Positions 52,315-62,033 of a stretch of 64,000 nt of DNA are shown piece after piece (the stretch's first letter is position 1; each line of letters starts with the position of its first letter). Origin of the DNA: Isochrysis galbana. Taxonomy: Eukaryota; Haptophyta; Isochrysidales; Isochrysidaceae. The stretch covers positions 6,127,505 through 6,191,504 of the forward strand of contig CM030936.1 in assembly GCA_018136815.1 (NCBI GenBank). The letters are read 5' to 3'. The notes below the pieces were generated by a model, which was not told the DNA's origin, searched no databases, and was given only the letters and a program-made list of their open reading frames with translations. Made by a program: the position numbers and the translations under genes.

Positions 52315-53590
52315 ATGGCGTCGCGTCGGCCATTGGGAGAGCGACGGCCGACGAGCATGCTCGTGCTGCTGCTCGCGCTGCTCTCTCTCGGCGGGGCCGC
52401 GGGCAGGGCAACGCTCCGCATTGGGCTCGAGTGGTTCCTCAATCCCGGTGAGCCAGCCATTTCCTCGCCCAAAGTACCTTTGCGATGGCGAGAAGGTATT
52501 CTCGGCGCCCGATTGCTGCCGCTATCACGTGCTGAGACGAGAGACTTCCCTTCCTCGGCCCCCTCGGCCCCTCGTTCCACAACTCCTTCAACATCCCACC
52601 CCCCTCTCCCGCCTCGTGTTGCCCTGGCCAGACCACCTGCCTCTTGTCATCGCGCTGCGCGAGGGCTTCTTTTCCGATGCAGGGCTCGATGTTCAGCTTG
52701 TCGAGCCGGCCGACCACTGGGAGGCGGAGCAGGAGATCTTGGAAGGTAGACTCGACGTGGCCATCACGGAAACACTGCACCTAGCGCAAGACGCGGCGGC
52801 CGGCAAGCCGGTCCTCGGTTTCTCGCGTTTCTTGCACACGGATGGCGGTGTGATGTTCCTCAAAAGCGGGCGGCATAACATTACCCGACCTCGTGACATG
52901 TGTGGAGCAACAATCTCGTATCCCGGCTCGCCTGGCCCGGGTGGACCGGCCATCATCAGCACGATGATCGAAGCGGACGGTGGCTCTTGCGATACAACGT
53001 CCTTCAAGCGGTACAACGGCGGATTCCATCACACCGATGCTCTAGCAAGCGGCGCTGCCGATGTGGCCACGCTCATCTTTGCGAATTTCGAGATGGTTGA
53101 GGCACGGGCGCTCGGCCTCAACCCTGAGTTCTTCTCGTTGAAGGACTGGGGCGTCCCAGACTTTTGCCAGCTCGTGCTTTTCACAACACCGGAGCGCTTC
53201 CGTGCAAGGAAGGACGAATTGCGGAAGCTAGTGCTAGCGATGCGGCGGGCGACCCGCGTCCTCCACCAAGAGCCCGCCCGTGCTCGCGCCATGTGGGCCG
53301 TCCACCTGGCCGAACGCGCGCGTGCCTCAGCCACTGCTCCCCGCGGATTTCGCATGGTCGTGAAGAAGGCCTTGAAGCTTCTCAACCCGCTGGGCCTACT
53401 TGCAAGCATGAAGATGCGCCACGCAGAGACACAAATCGTGTCCGCAACATTGCCGGCCTTCCCCAACGACAACTCCATCGCCGCCGACTACTTTGACGAG
53501 CTAATGGGCTGGTTGGTGCGCACCAAGCAGGTCGAAAAGGATGCGGCCGATGCAGCAGCTACCTACTGGACCAATGAGGTAGCTCTTTGA
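52315..53590 (+). CDS. Secreted or targeted NMT1/THI5-like periplasmic-type substrate-binding protein, two exons (363 aa)
   Basis: Exons 52315-52447 and 52632-53590 with a phase-1 GT-AG intron of 184 nt. After a basic start comes a hydrophobic run (SMLVLLLALLSLGGAAG), a signal or bipartite targeting sequence. The mature protein begins ATLRIGLEWFLNPDHLPLVI and ALREGFFSDAGLDVQLVEP, then DVAITETLHLAQD, VMFLKSGRHNITRPRDMCG, ATLIFANFEMVEARALG and DWGVPDFCQLVLF. This is the NMT1 family fold: thiamine-precursor synthases of fungi and binding proteins of bacterial ABC importers of pyrimidines, sulfonates or riboflavin. The fungal HCCCFC-type active-site motif is not visible, so a binding role for a small aromatic or thiamine precursor is more likely than THI5 chemistry. 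Confidence 0.8.
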
Positions 53591-53745
53591 GCAGCTTGCG
53601 AGAACGCTTGCGGCACAAAATCACGAGGTTGATATTGTTGCATCTTAATTCATGTACAAGTGAAACAAAATAATCCTGGTTGACATCGATTTCCTCCATA
53701 CGGAAGGCTGCCCATGCTCCGTTTGATGGGCCCAGGCCGCCAGCT

Positions 53746-54205
53746 CCTACATGTGAAAAACAGAAAACCTGTTTTTCTGTGAAGACCAAAAACAGTGTTT
53801 TTCACCGTTTTTCTGAGCCTGGGCCCTAAGCCTGGGGCCAGCTGCGCCGGCGCGCCGGTGTGATGACGCGAGACGTGGACCGGGAGGCGCGCGTGGGGTT
53901 GGGGTTGATCAGTTGATCACCGAGCTCATATTTGGAGCTGTGCGGAGGGGGGAGGGAAGGGGGCGGGTGGAGTGCCTGCGCGCGGGTGAGAGACGCTTGG
54001 CGCCTGGCGCCGCCACGCGAGTCCCCCCCCCCCCGCCCCCAGCGCGCAAAATTTTATAATATCATTTTCTAACGTAAACACCATTTTCTATCGTAAACAC
54101 TGGCGGCCTGTTTTTCCGGCTGTTTTCGGCTGTTTTTCTATACAACCCAAAAACAGCTGTTTTTACTGTTTTTCTTGGGCTTGTCGGCTGTTTTTCACAT
54201 GTAGG
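53746..54205. mobile_element. MITE with 18-bp terminal inverted repeats and 8-bp target duplication (hAT-like)
   Basis: The termini are CCTACATGTGAAAAACAG and its exact reverse complement, 460 bp apart. They are flanked on both sides by CGCCAGCT (53738-53745 and 54206-54213), an exact 8-bp target-site duplication. The interior has many CTGTTTTTC/GAAAAACAG words and no coding capacity. An 8-bp duplication is typical of hAT (also P) transposons; the source transposase is not in this window. It inserted in the 3' region of the NMT1-like gene. Confidence 0.88.
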
Positions 54206-54891
54206 CGCCAGCTGTCAGGAGAGGAGCGGTGAAAGATCGTGAGGCATCGACTTTCTCTTGCACTCCGTCGACCGCGGACATCCGGCGGGCCGCCCCCTTG
54301 CGTTCCATTGTCCACATTGTTGACGCCAAACGTGCGCCGTGCGGTCTTGGTGGTTGTTTGTGAGTTGTGAGTTGCGTGTCTTCGTGTCGAGATGATGTAG
54401 CGCGCTCTCTACCCCCCCTCTCAATCAAGATGCTTCTCTTCACTCCGATGAGACTTAGTCTTACGTCTTACTTGCCACATCGTCGCCGACCGCTGGGAGC
54501 CTACGGTGGCTAATACAATAGATATCGTCATGAGCCGGTGGGCTAATACAATGGAGGGGGGGGGAGGGGCAGGCAAAAGGGGGATGTCCCGATGTCCCCA
54601 ATAGGTTCAAGATGGATTCATAATTTATACCCGAACCCAAAATATCCTCGTCCTAAGTAGAATGGGGTGGAGGGAGGGAGGGGGCGGCCAAGGGTAGGGA
54701 GATACAATAGGTGGATCCGATCTCTCGAGTGAAGGGAGAGAGAGGGGGAGGAGGAGAGGGGAGAGAGAAGGGACAGAGAGAGGAGAAACGGGAGAGCAGA
54801 GGAGAAGGGGAGAGAGAGGTGAAGAGAGAGAGAGAGGGAGGAGGGGGGGGGGAGAGGGAGAGTCGGCCACGCCGCCTCTGCTCTCTCACTG
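54206..54891. other. Intergenic with GA-rich tract upstream of the OTU gene
   Basis: Purine-rich GGGAGAGAG sequence at about 54725-54870 sits directly before the OTU-PUB start. Otherwise nothing recognised. Confidence 0.5.
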
Positions 54892-56142
54892 ATGGAGATG
54901 GAGGAGGGTTGGGCAGCCAGCCGCGCGCTGTGCTTCGAGTGCCCTGTTCAAGCGGCGGCAGCGATGACCGACTGCACCGCGCTAGACTACCTCGCCGAAC
55001 TGCTGCACGAGGTGCGCGCACTGCAGGGCTGGTGTGTCCTGCCACTGCTCACAGCCGCAGACGGCTCGTGCCTCGTCAATGCGCTCGCCCTCGCAATCTG
55101 GGGCGACGAGCGGCCAGCGGGCGCGTTGCGTGCCGCGCTAGCCGAGGAGCTCAAGCGGGAGAGCGCATTCTACCTAGAGCAGCTCGAGCTGGCGCATCCG
55201 GGCAGCGCACAGAGCGAGTACAACGAAGCCTGTGCACGCGCAAAGAGCGACGACTCGTTCCTCTCAAACGTGCACATGGTGGCACTTGCCAACGTGCTAC
55301 GGCGGCCGATCATCCTTGTAGCCTCACAGCGGCACATGGAGGAGTCGGGCGCCGGTTACCATGGGGTGGCGGGCACGTTCCTCCCTGTCCGTTGGCTGCG
55401 ACAAGAGGAGAAGCGCGCACGTGGCTGCGCACCAGCGCTACTCGGCACGGCGCGTCCCGCAGTGCTCAGCTGGAGCTCGGCGGCGCGTAACCACTTTGTG
55501 CCGCTCGTGCCGCTAGCGGCAGAACCCAATGACGGCGCGCCGCTCCGGCCACCGTGTGGATTCCCAGTGCCGACGCCCACCCAGACAGATGCGACCGTGG
55601 GGCACGTTGACCCTTTCTGCCCGCCATATGTGCCACAGTGCTGGATGGACGCTTTGTGTCGCTCTTGCGCGGCCGAGTACTCGGGCTGCTGGGACGTGCC
55701 ATACAGGCGCGCCGGTGCAATTCGCGTGCCGCACACCCTCGGTGTCGGGCTGCAGCCAGCGGTCCGCGCGCTATCTGTCATGCGCCACTGCGCCGAGGTG
55801 GCCGAGTATGTGACGGCTGTGAGCACGCTCGAACAAATGTCGTCCAACCTCCTGCACACGGAGGCCTCTGACCCCAACGCCGCCAAGTACCGCCGCGTCA
55901 ACTTGGCTAACCAGGCACTGCAACGGCGTGTGGGCCGGGTGCCCGGCGGCGTTGAGGTCCTTCTTGCTTTGGGCTACTCCTACGTAAAGGGAGAGAGTGT
56001 GCTCGACGGCTGGACGGTTCGCGAGGGCGATGCAATGCTCGAACTCCTCGCCGAGAATGAGGACGCTGCGGTTGTCTCAGCAGTGTCCAGCCTTTTGAGC
56101 AGCATCACCAAGTCCGCGCAAGCGCAAGTTTCCAGAGCATAG
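54892..56142 (+). CDS. OTU-family deubiquitinase with C-terminal PUB domain, 416 aa, single exon
   Basis: ATG at 54892; MEMEEGW or the later MTDCTALDYL could be used. OTU catalytic signature: LLTAADGSCLVNALALAIWG holds the Asp and nucleophilic Cys, and NHFVPLVPL near residue 204 supplies the His; FLSNVHMVALANVLRRPIIL is the usual middle block. After a linker with Cys pairs (YVPQCWMDALCRSCAAEYSG), the end (KYRRVNLANQALQRRVG, VEVLLALGYSYVKGE, LLAENEDAAVV) fits a PUB/PUG domain, which binds the C-terminus of p97/Cdc48. The protein likely trims ubiquitin from Cdc48 clients in ER or membrane quality control, like VCPIP1 in animals; that function is inference from the architecture. Confidence 0.85.
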   Translation: MEMEEGWAASRALCFECPVQAAAAMTDCTALDYLAELLHEVRALQGWCVLPLLTAADGSCLVNALALAIWGDERPAGALRAALAEELKRESAFYLEQLELAHPGSAQSEYNEACARAKSDDSFLSNVHMVALANVLRRPIILVASQRHMEESGAGYHGVAGTFLPVRWLRQEEKRARGCAPALLGTARPAVLSWSSAARNHFVPLVPLAAEPNDGAPLRPPCGFPVPTPTQTDATVGHVDPFCPPYVPQCWMDALCRSCAAEYSGCWDVPYRRAGAIRVPHTLGVGLQPAVRALSVMRHCAEVAEYVTAVSTLEQMSSNLLHTEASDPNAAKYRRVNLANQALQRRVGRVPGGVEVLLALGYSYVKGESVLDGWTVREGDAMLELLAENEDAAVVSAVSSLLSSITKSAQAQVSRA

Positions 56143-57203
56143 CGCGGTGCTGCTTCCTTTGGCAGGAGCGGGGGATGGGGCGGGGCCCCGTGCTTTGTAT
56201 TCGGCGCCGTTGCTCAAGGGAGAGTGGGCGCGCTCTTCCTCCTCGTAACATCGGAGTGGAGGCGATGTCTGCCGCCGAGGTCTCAAGAAATGATGGCATG
56301 CGGGATGCTCAGTGAGGCTCACGCTACCGCCGCGCGCTTTTTCATGAGCTGCGAGGGGGTCTACCGCCGACGCTTCCAAAGGGTAGAGGATCCTCGGGGA
56401 TGTAGTCGCTACCGTCTCTCGCCCAAGAGGGCGTCGGGTCTTATCTGGTCGGCGTTGCCTCCGTCATCGCCACCCTCATCATCACTGTACCGCTGCCCTT
56501 GCCTTTCCCCTCGCCGCCGCCCTCAACCCTCCCATCGCCGCCTCCTTCAGCCCCGCCCTCGCCTCCTGCTTGACCTCCACCATCGTTCACCGCCCTCGCC
56601 ACCGCCGCCGCCGCCGCCTTAGTCGTCGATCTTGTCGCCCTCGCATTGCGCATTTCCTCGCGCGCCGCCACCACTCGCAAAAGAATAATCATCCAAAGTG
56701 TCCAACTCATTCTTGAAATTTGAATGTGCAGCCATGCCCCATCTTATATTGTTGTGCTTGTTCTACTCGGGATCAGCCGCTTTTGCCTCGCGTACGTGCG
56801 CATCTGTTGCGCTTCACGGAGCCGCGCTTGATCCATTGCCGATGCGAACTATGCCCACATCATTTTGTCGCTGAATTTCTTCAATAGCTAATCGTTCGGC
56901 TGTTCGTGGATGTGTCAGTCTTCTTATTTATGTACATAGTACATTGATTTTGTTTCCCAAGTTAAGGCTAAGGCTCACTTAAACAAGCATACACATAGCA
57001 CAGCCGTCGGTACACACGAACTGTGAACGCGCGTGCCAATGCTGCCATCGGCGCATTTTGGAGATTCGCGTTCACGTCAAGACGCATGAGGCACATCCGA
57101 CATGTGCTCATTGTTGGAAGTCGACGACACATGTACTCACACCTCTGGCCCAGACGACAAGCTGACTTGCACAGCAACCACCGTCGACCACAGGCTACTA
57201 CTA
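56143..57203. other. Intergenic, convergent 3' ends
   Basis: Holds the 3' UTRs of the OTU-PUB (+) and triphosphatase (-) genes. A CGCC-rich block at 56500-56625 is low complexity. Nothing else seen. Confidence 0.5.
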
Positions 57204-58248
57204 CTATTGTACAAGTATTGCGTCCTTCGGGACATGCCCATAGAGGTAGAAGAGGGGGTACGACTCCGAATCGAAGGTGCAAGGCAGGTTCATCACCCAC
57301 ACAAGGGGTCCTGAGCCGCCGACCCCTGGATCCTCGTGCGAAAAGACCCACGGGATCTGGACTGCGATCTGCGGCTTCATCTTGCCGCCAAAGGGCGCGG
57401 GGAGCCGCTGGCCAGCCGGCCCGAGCGTCACCACTGTACCCTCCTTGAGCTGGACAGGAGTGCCCTCTTGGAGCCCCCCCGGCGATGCCTTGAGCCGTTT
57501 GGAAGGATTGGCGCCATTCCTCGCCACGCTCATAAGCTGGTTCAGCAGCTCGGATACCTGGGAGTGCACGCACGAAGAGAGGGCCCAGCGGTGTGTGGTA
57601 GCTAGCAACGATCGGACGCTATTGCTAGGGCGAAGGCTTTGCCAGCATCAAGGCTAGTGAGGCAGTCAGCGGGTGAGAGCGCGGGCGCGCCTTCATAAGC
57701 ATTGAGTCTGTCAAATAACCAGGATTTGGTAGCGCGTCACCGAGCTGCTGCCCACAGAACTCCAGCTCGATCTCGTAGAGCAGTGGCGAGTTTTGGGCCT
57801 GCGCCTTACTCGCTCCCTGGTTCACTCGCGTCAGCTCAAACGCAAACATGCCCTTGTGTACAAAGGAGGTACGCCGCTTGTGGCGATAGCTGATGACGCG
57901 TGAGTCATCTGGTGGGCACTCCACCTCGGACGCCAGCGCGAATCGTACGGCAAACTCTGCAGAGATCTCGATTGTAATCGGCTGTGCATGCTTCGCCTTT
58001 CGCAAGAACGTGCGCTTCCCAGAGGCGAGCTCGATGGTCTCTCGCACGCCCGAGGCGTGCATCCGGTCGAGGGTCTCGGCTTCACGCGCAGTCCACGGCC
58101 CCTCGCGCAGCCGCTCGAGCACCGCCTCGAAGCCCTGCTTGTTCACCCCCTTGACCCGACTCTCGATTTCGATCCGAGGGTCTCGCGAGTAGCTCGAGAA
58201 CCATCCGTGTAGCGTCGAGCGCGCGTGCGCGCCGAAGAACGGGTTCAT
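57204..58248 (-). CDS. Cet1-like mRNA 5'-triphosphatase (capping enzyme), two exons
   Basis: ATG at 58248. Exon 58248-57720 and exon 57601-57204 join in phase 1 across a 118-nt GT-AG intron, giving about 308 aa; the exact junction is the weakest point. The family removes the gamma-phosphate from nascent mRNA, the first capping step, in a metal-dependent beta-barrel tunnel. Seen: the first glutamate strand RIEIESRVKG, the basic strand VISYRHKRRTSF, GMFAFELTRVN, and the second glutamate strand LLYEIELEF. These are the signature Glu-x-Glu pairs and Arg/Lys cluster of the fungal/protist type, unlike the cysteine-phosphatase type of animals and plants. The second exon (VSELLNQLMSVARNG onward) completes the domain and adds a C-terminal extension of unknown role. 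Confidence 0.8.
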
Positions 58249-58541
58249 GGGATGGAGGATGAAGCAACGAGACGGGGAAGGGGGGGGGGGGGGGGGAGGA
58301 ACGGAGGGAGGAACGGAGGGAGGAAGAAGAAGCAGAAGAGGGAGAGGGGGGGTTGCGGGGAGCCGGCCGACGCGCGCGCCGACCGACTCTGGCGATGTGG
58401 CTCACTGCGAATTCCTCGAGAGCTAGAGAGGCTTGAGCTCTATTATTAGAGGGTTTTTGAGGTGACTCAAGAGTAAGACTGTGATATAGGATATAGGTTT
58501 GATTTTGGCCTACTATAGTCAAACCTAGTAGCTCAAAAAGG

Positions 58542-58592
58542 CTACTATGTTACATAGTAGTAGTGCACCGGCGCTACTATTGTACATAGTAG
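58542..58592 (+). repeat. Two tandem palindromes, CTACTAT...ATAGTAG
   Basis: CTACTATGTTACATAGTAG (58542-58560) and CTACTATTGTACATAGTAG (58574-58592), each followed by TAGTGCA. Each can form a short hairpin. Confidence 0.65.
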
Positions 58593-58884
58593 TAGTGCAT
58601 TTCGGGCTCCTTGGTACCTTAGTACCTTAGGTACTATTGACTATTGTCTATTGTACTTAGAGGCCCTATAAATAGTATAGAGCCTGCGACTTGTAGCCCC
58701 TAGCCCCTAGCCCCTACATAGCAGGTAGGCCGGCTGCCGACTACCGACTAGTGGGAGTTGTATCTCCCCCCCTCCCCCCCCACCTCCATTTTTTATTGTA
58801 CGCCGGATAAGGATAAGGAGGGCCCCCTGGCTTTTAGCTTTTATTTATTTTTACAAAAAGTACAAAAATGAGAAAGTTGAAGAT

Positions 58885-59520
58885 TAAAATTAAAAACCTT
58901 TTAATATTCTTACCGCACTCGCGGCGAATGGAACCACTACCCACTACACGTAGTACGTAGCATACTTTCTACACCCCCACTCCCCCGGCCCTTCTCCCCC
59001 CGCCATCGTCTGGCGGCTCCCCCCGTACACTACTTGGGGGATTAGGGTGAAGGGCTTAGATATGGTCCGGTGGCCCGCGCCCACCCCCGGTGATCATTCC
59101 CCCCCTTCCTCCTGTGTCCTGTGTCTCCGAGTGGGCGGCGGCTTAAGCCTTCAGCCCCGACTTATCCTTATCCTGTAAACAAGAGCAGGAGCGGGACTTA
59201 CCAAATTTTCGGTGGGCGGAGCGAGAGCTCCGCCCACCCCCTTCTCCGCGCTCTCTCTCCCCTCTCCTGCGGCACGCGCGATGGCGCGCCTGCGGCAGGC
59301 CTCCAGCTGCCCTCTGGCGACCCATGGAGGCTCTTGGAGGTCAGCTCAGGGGACAGAGGAGGCTGGGGCTGGGCCCTGGCCTCCCCTGCCTCTCCCTCGT
59401 TGACGCTCCAGAGCCTCTGTCTAGGGTCTGGGGCCCCCACGCTGCACCTGCCTGCCTGTCGACCAAGGGGGGAGGGGGGGTTGGAGTTGGAGCAATGGGC
59501 TGGCCACGACAGGCCAGGAC
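58885..59520 (-). repeat. Dispersed repeat family 1, copy C (inverted)
   Basis: Near full-length match to the reverse complement of copy A: AAACCTTTTAATATT, GGGCTTAGATATGGTCC, then the hairpin GGTGGGCGGAGC/GCTCCGCCCACC at about 59211-59238, ATGGCGCGCCTGCGGCAGG and AGCAATGGGCTGGCCACGACAGG on the plus strand. Hairpin arms are kept although the loop differs from copy A. Confidence 0.8.
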
Positions 59521-61038
59521 GGGCGAATGGGGCGAGCCTGTGGGGAAGGAAGAAGGAAGTAGGTCAGTAGGACAGTGGGCTCCTGTTGGCAGGCCATCAG
59601 GCATCAATCAGGCATGCCAGCATGCCAGGAGGATGGGTGGTTCTACCCCCATGGCAGGGGAGGAGTGGAGAGGGGGGGGGGGCTCGTGCCCCCCCATGGG
59701 TCAACCAAGTGTAAACTTAGTTTTGATGAAAGTTGAAAATTCGTAAGCCGGCTTTACTGTTACTGTACGTACAGCATATCTCTATGCAAATATAGCGGAC
59801 AGCGAGGGAGCAAGCCTTAGGAGCTTGCATGGCTACGCGACTTGCTGAGTGAACTTCTGAACTTCAGCCGTCGTTGAAGGGGCGATGCACGCGTGTCGGT
59901 GACTCCCGGCCCTATCCCTATGGCGGGGAAGGGAACGCGTGGGTTGTACCGAGAGGGGGTGAAGTGGGCTGCGAGCGAGCGAGCGAGATGTTGAGTAACA
60001 AGCTACAAGCTGCCTGCTAAGGATGTTAGCTTACATGCTGCCACACGGTGGGCTCTTTATTAAGCTCAATGGCCTGGGTTTTGGGCTGCACACATGTGGT
60101 GGTATAGCGTATGAGCTAGAGCCATTCAACTTTCAACTTTTATGGGGTTGTGGGTTGTGGCTGAGAACTGAGAAATGGACTCTGTTGTGCTGGAAGGACT
60201 CCATGTCAGGGATTGAGCTAGTACTCATGTTACGGCGTGCAGACCAAGCATCTGCCGAACGAGATGTGTGGTCCGCGCGGTCGACCACTCGACCACCGGT
60301 GTTCTGAGGATGTCCGAGCCCAGAGGACACATGGGCCTGGAGGTCCGGAGGTACCTTTCTTCAATGGGGGCCTTCGGGCGTACCCTCTATTTTGACCAAA
60401 AGACAATCGGGGAGGACTAGGGTGTCAGGCATGGAGTGGACACCGAGTACTCGGTTCCCGTTCGCTCCTCCGATGTTGAGGGTTTGTTTGATGAGGATGA
60501 ATGGCGCTGACAGCGAGGAGGAGCGAGCCGCCATGCGCGATGGAGCCATTCTTCAGCAAAATCGCTCATGGGATGCATATTACTACTAAGGGGTGCTAAT
60601 TGCATCGAGGCGTGACATTTCATTTTTGGCAATTCATCGATGATCCCCTCTCCCCATCGAAATCCTCCCGCCCGTGCGAGAGAGAGAGAGACATCTCCGC
60701 CCGTGAGAGAGAGGGAGGGAGGGAGGGAGGGAGAAGGAGAGAGATGAGAAAGGGAGAGGGAGAAAGGGGGGGGGGGAAAGAGAGGGAGAGAGACGAGGGA
60801 ATGTGTGAGAGAGAGAGCTCCCCCCCCCCCCCCCCCCCCCCCATTCCGCCGCGAGTGGGGAGGGGGGGGGGGGGGGGGGGGGGAGGGGGGAGGCTTGGGA
60901 CGCCGCCCCCCCCCCCCCCCACTTCTCTCTCTCCCCCCCGCCCCCCTCATTCGGCGCGAATGGGGAGAGAGGGGGGGACCGACCCCCCCTCTCGAAGCTT
61001 CCCGCCGCCCGCCCCCCCCGTGGAGACGCCGAGGCAGA

Positions 61039-61087
<49 letters not shown>

Positions 61088-61539
61088 GAAGGGGGCGCAA
61101 AGAGAGGATCGTCCTCTCTCTCTCTCTCGCCTCTCTCCCCCGTCGTCAAACCCCTTCTCTCCCCCTCCTTCCTCTTCATAACGGGGAGGATTCCTCTCTC
61201 GCTCTGACACCCCCCCAGCCCTTTTCCCCTTTCTCTCCCCCTCCCTCCTTCATCTACTTAGTACCCTAGGAATACTTGATATGAAGGGTTGCCTCCGCCT
61301 CTCCCCTTCTCCCCTTTCCATGTCCTCCTACTTTTGTCCCCTCACACGCTCTCTCCTCTCGCCGGGCTCTCTTCTCTCTTCCCCCTCGCCTCTACTTCTC
61401 TTTCCATACCCCGGGTTCCATCTCTCGCCGGGCTTCTCTCCCACATGCTCTCTCCAAGCTCAAGTACTCCATCAAAGGAATCGGCGCGAGCTCCGTTTTT
61501 GTCTCATGATGTCATCAACAACCCTTTCGTGTGGATGGG

Positions 61540-61599
<60 letters not shown>

Positions 61600-62033
61600 C
61601 CGCGACCCAAGGTTCTCGTGCTCGCTCGGTGTGGGGGAGAACCACCCACCCACCCTGACCTCTTTAAGAGGGAAAAGGGGAGGGAGGGAAGGAGAAAGGC
61701 AGAGGGGCGACGGAGCAGGTGGACAACAAATCAGAGAGAGGGAGAGGGTGCGTATTACAGATGAAAAGGCGCACGGGAGAGGGAAGCAGAAGAAGCGGAA
61801 GAGTGAGAGAGAAAGAGAGAGAAAGAGAGAGAAAGAGAGAGAGAGGCAGAGAAAGAGAAGAGGAAGAGCCGGAGCGCAGTGCTCCTCTCCGCTCCTCCCG
61901 TCTCCCGCCTCTCCCCACCCGGGGTGGGGACGCCACCCATCTGAGCCTCCCCTCTCTCGCGGAGCCCTCCCCCCCCCCCCCCCCCCCCCCCCCCCCCGCG
62001 CGCGCGCACGCCCGCTCCCTTCTTCCCCACCGA
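59521..62033. other. Intergenic, rich in microsatellites and homopolymers
   Basis: 59521-60600 shows nothing recognisable. 60680-61240 is purine/pyrimidine tract with C and G homopolymers; GA runs occur at 61042-61085 and 61543-61597; a 29-nt poly-C run at 61969-61997 sits 37 nt before the next gene's start. Long apparent frames in this stretch (poly-Ser-Leu, poly-Pro, Arg-Glu) are compositional. Confidence 0.6.
60820..60883. repeat. Poly-C(23)/poly-G(22) inverted homopolymer pair
   Basis: 23 C (60820-60842) and 22 G (60862-60883) flank ATTCCGCCGCGAGTGGGGA and could base-pair. A second, shorter version (C-rich, CATTCGGCGCGAATGGGGA, G-rich) follows at about 60935-60976. Confidence 0.7.

Noticed and set aside
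60634-61179. Long frames on both strands (poly-Pro, Ser-Leu, Arg-Glu)
   Set aside because: They run through GA/CT microsatellites and homopolymers, which stay open by composition; no domain and no codon structure.
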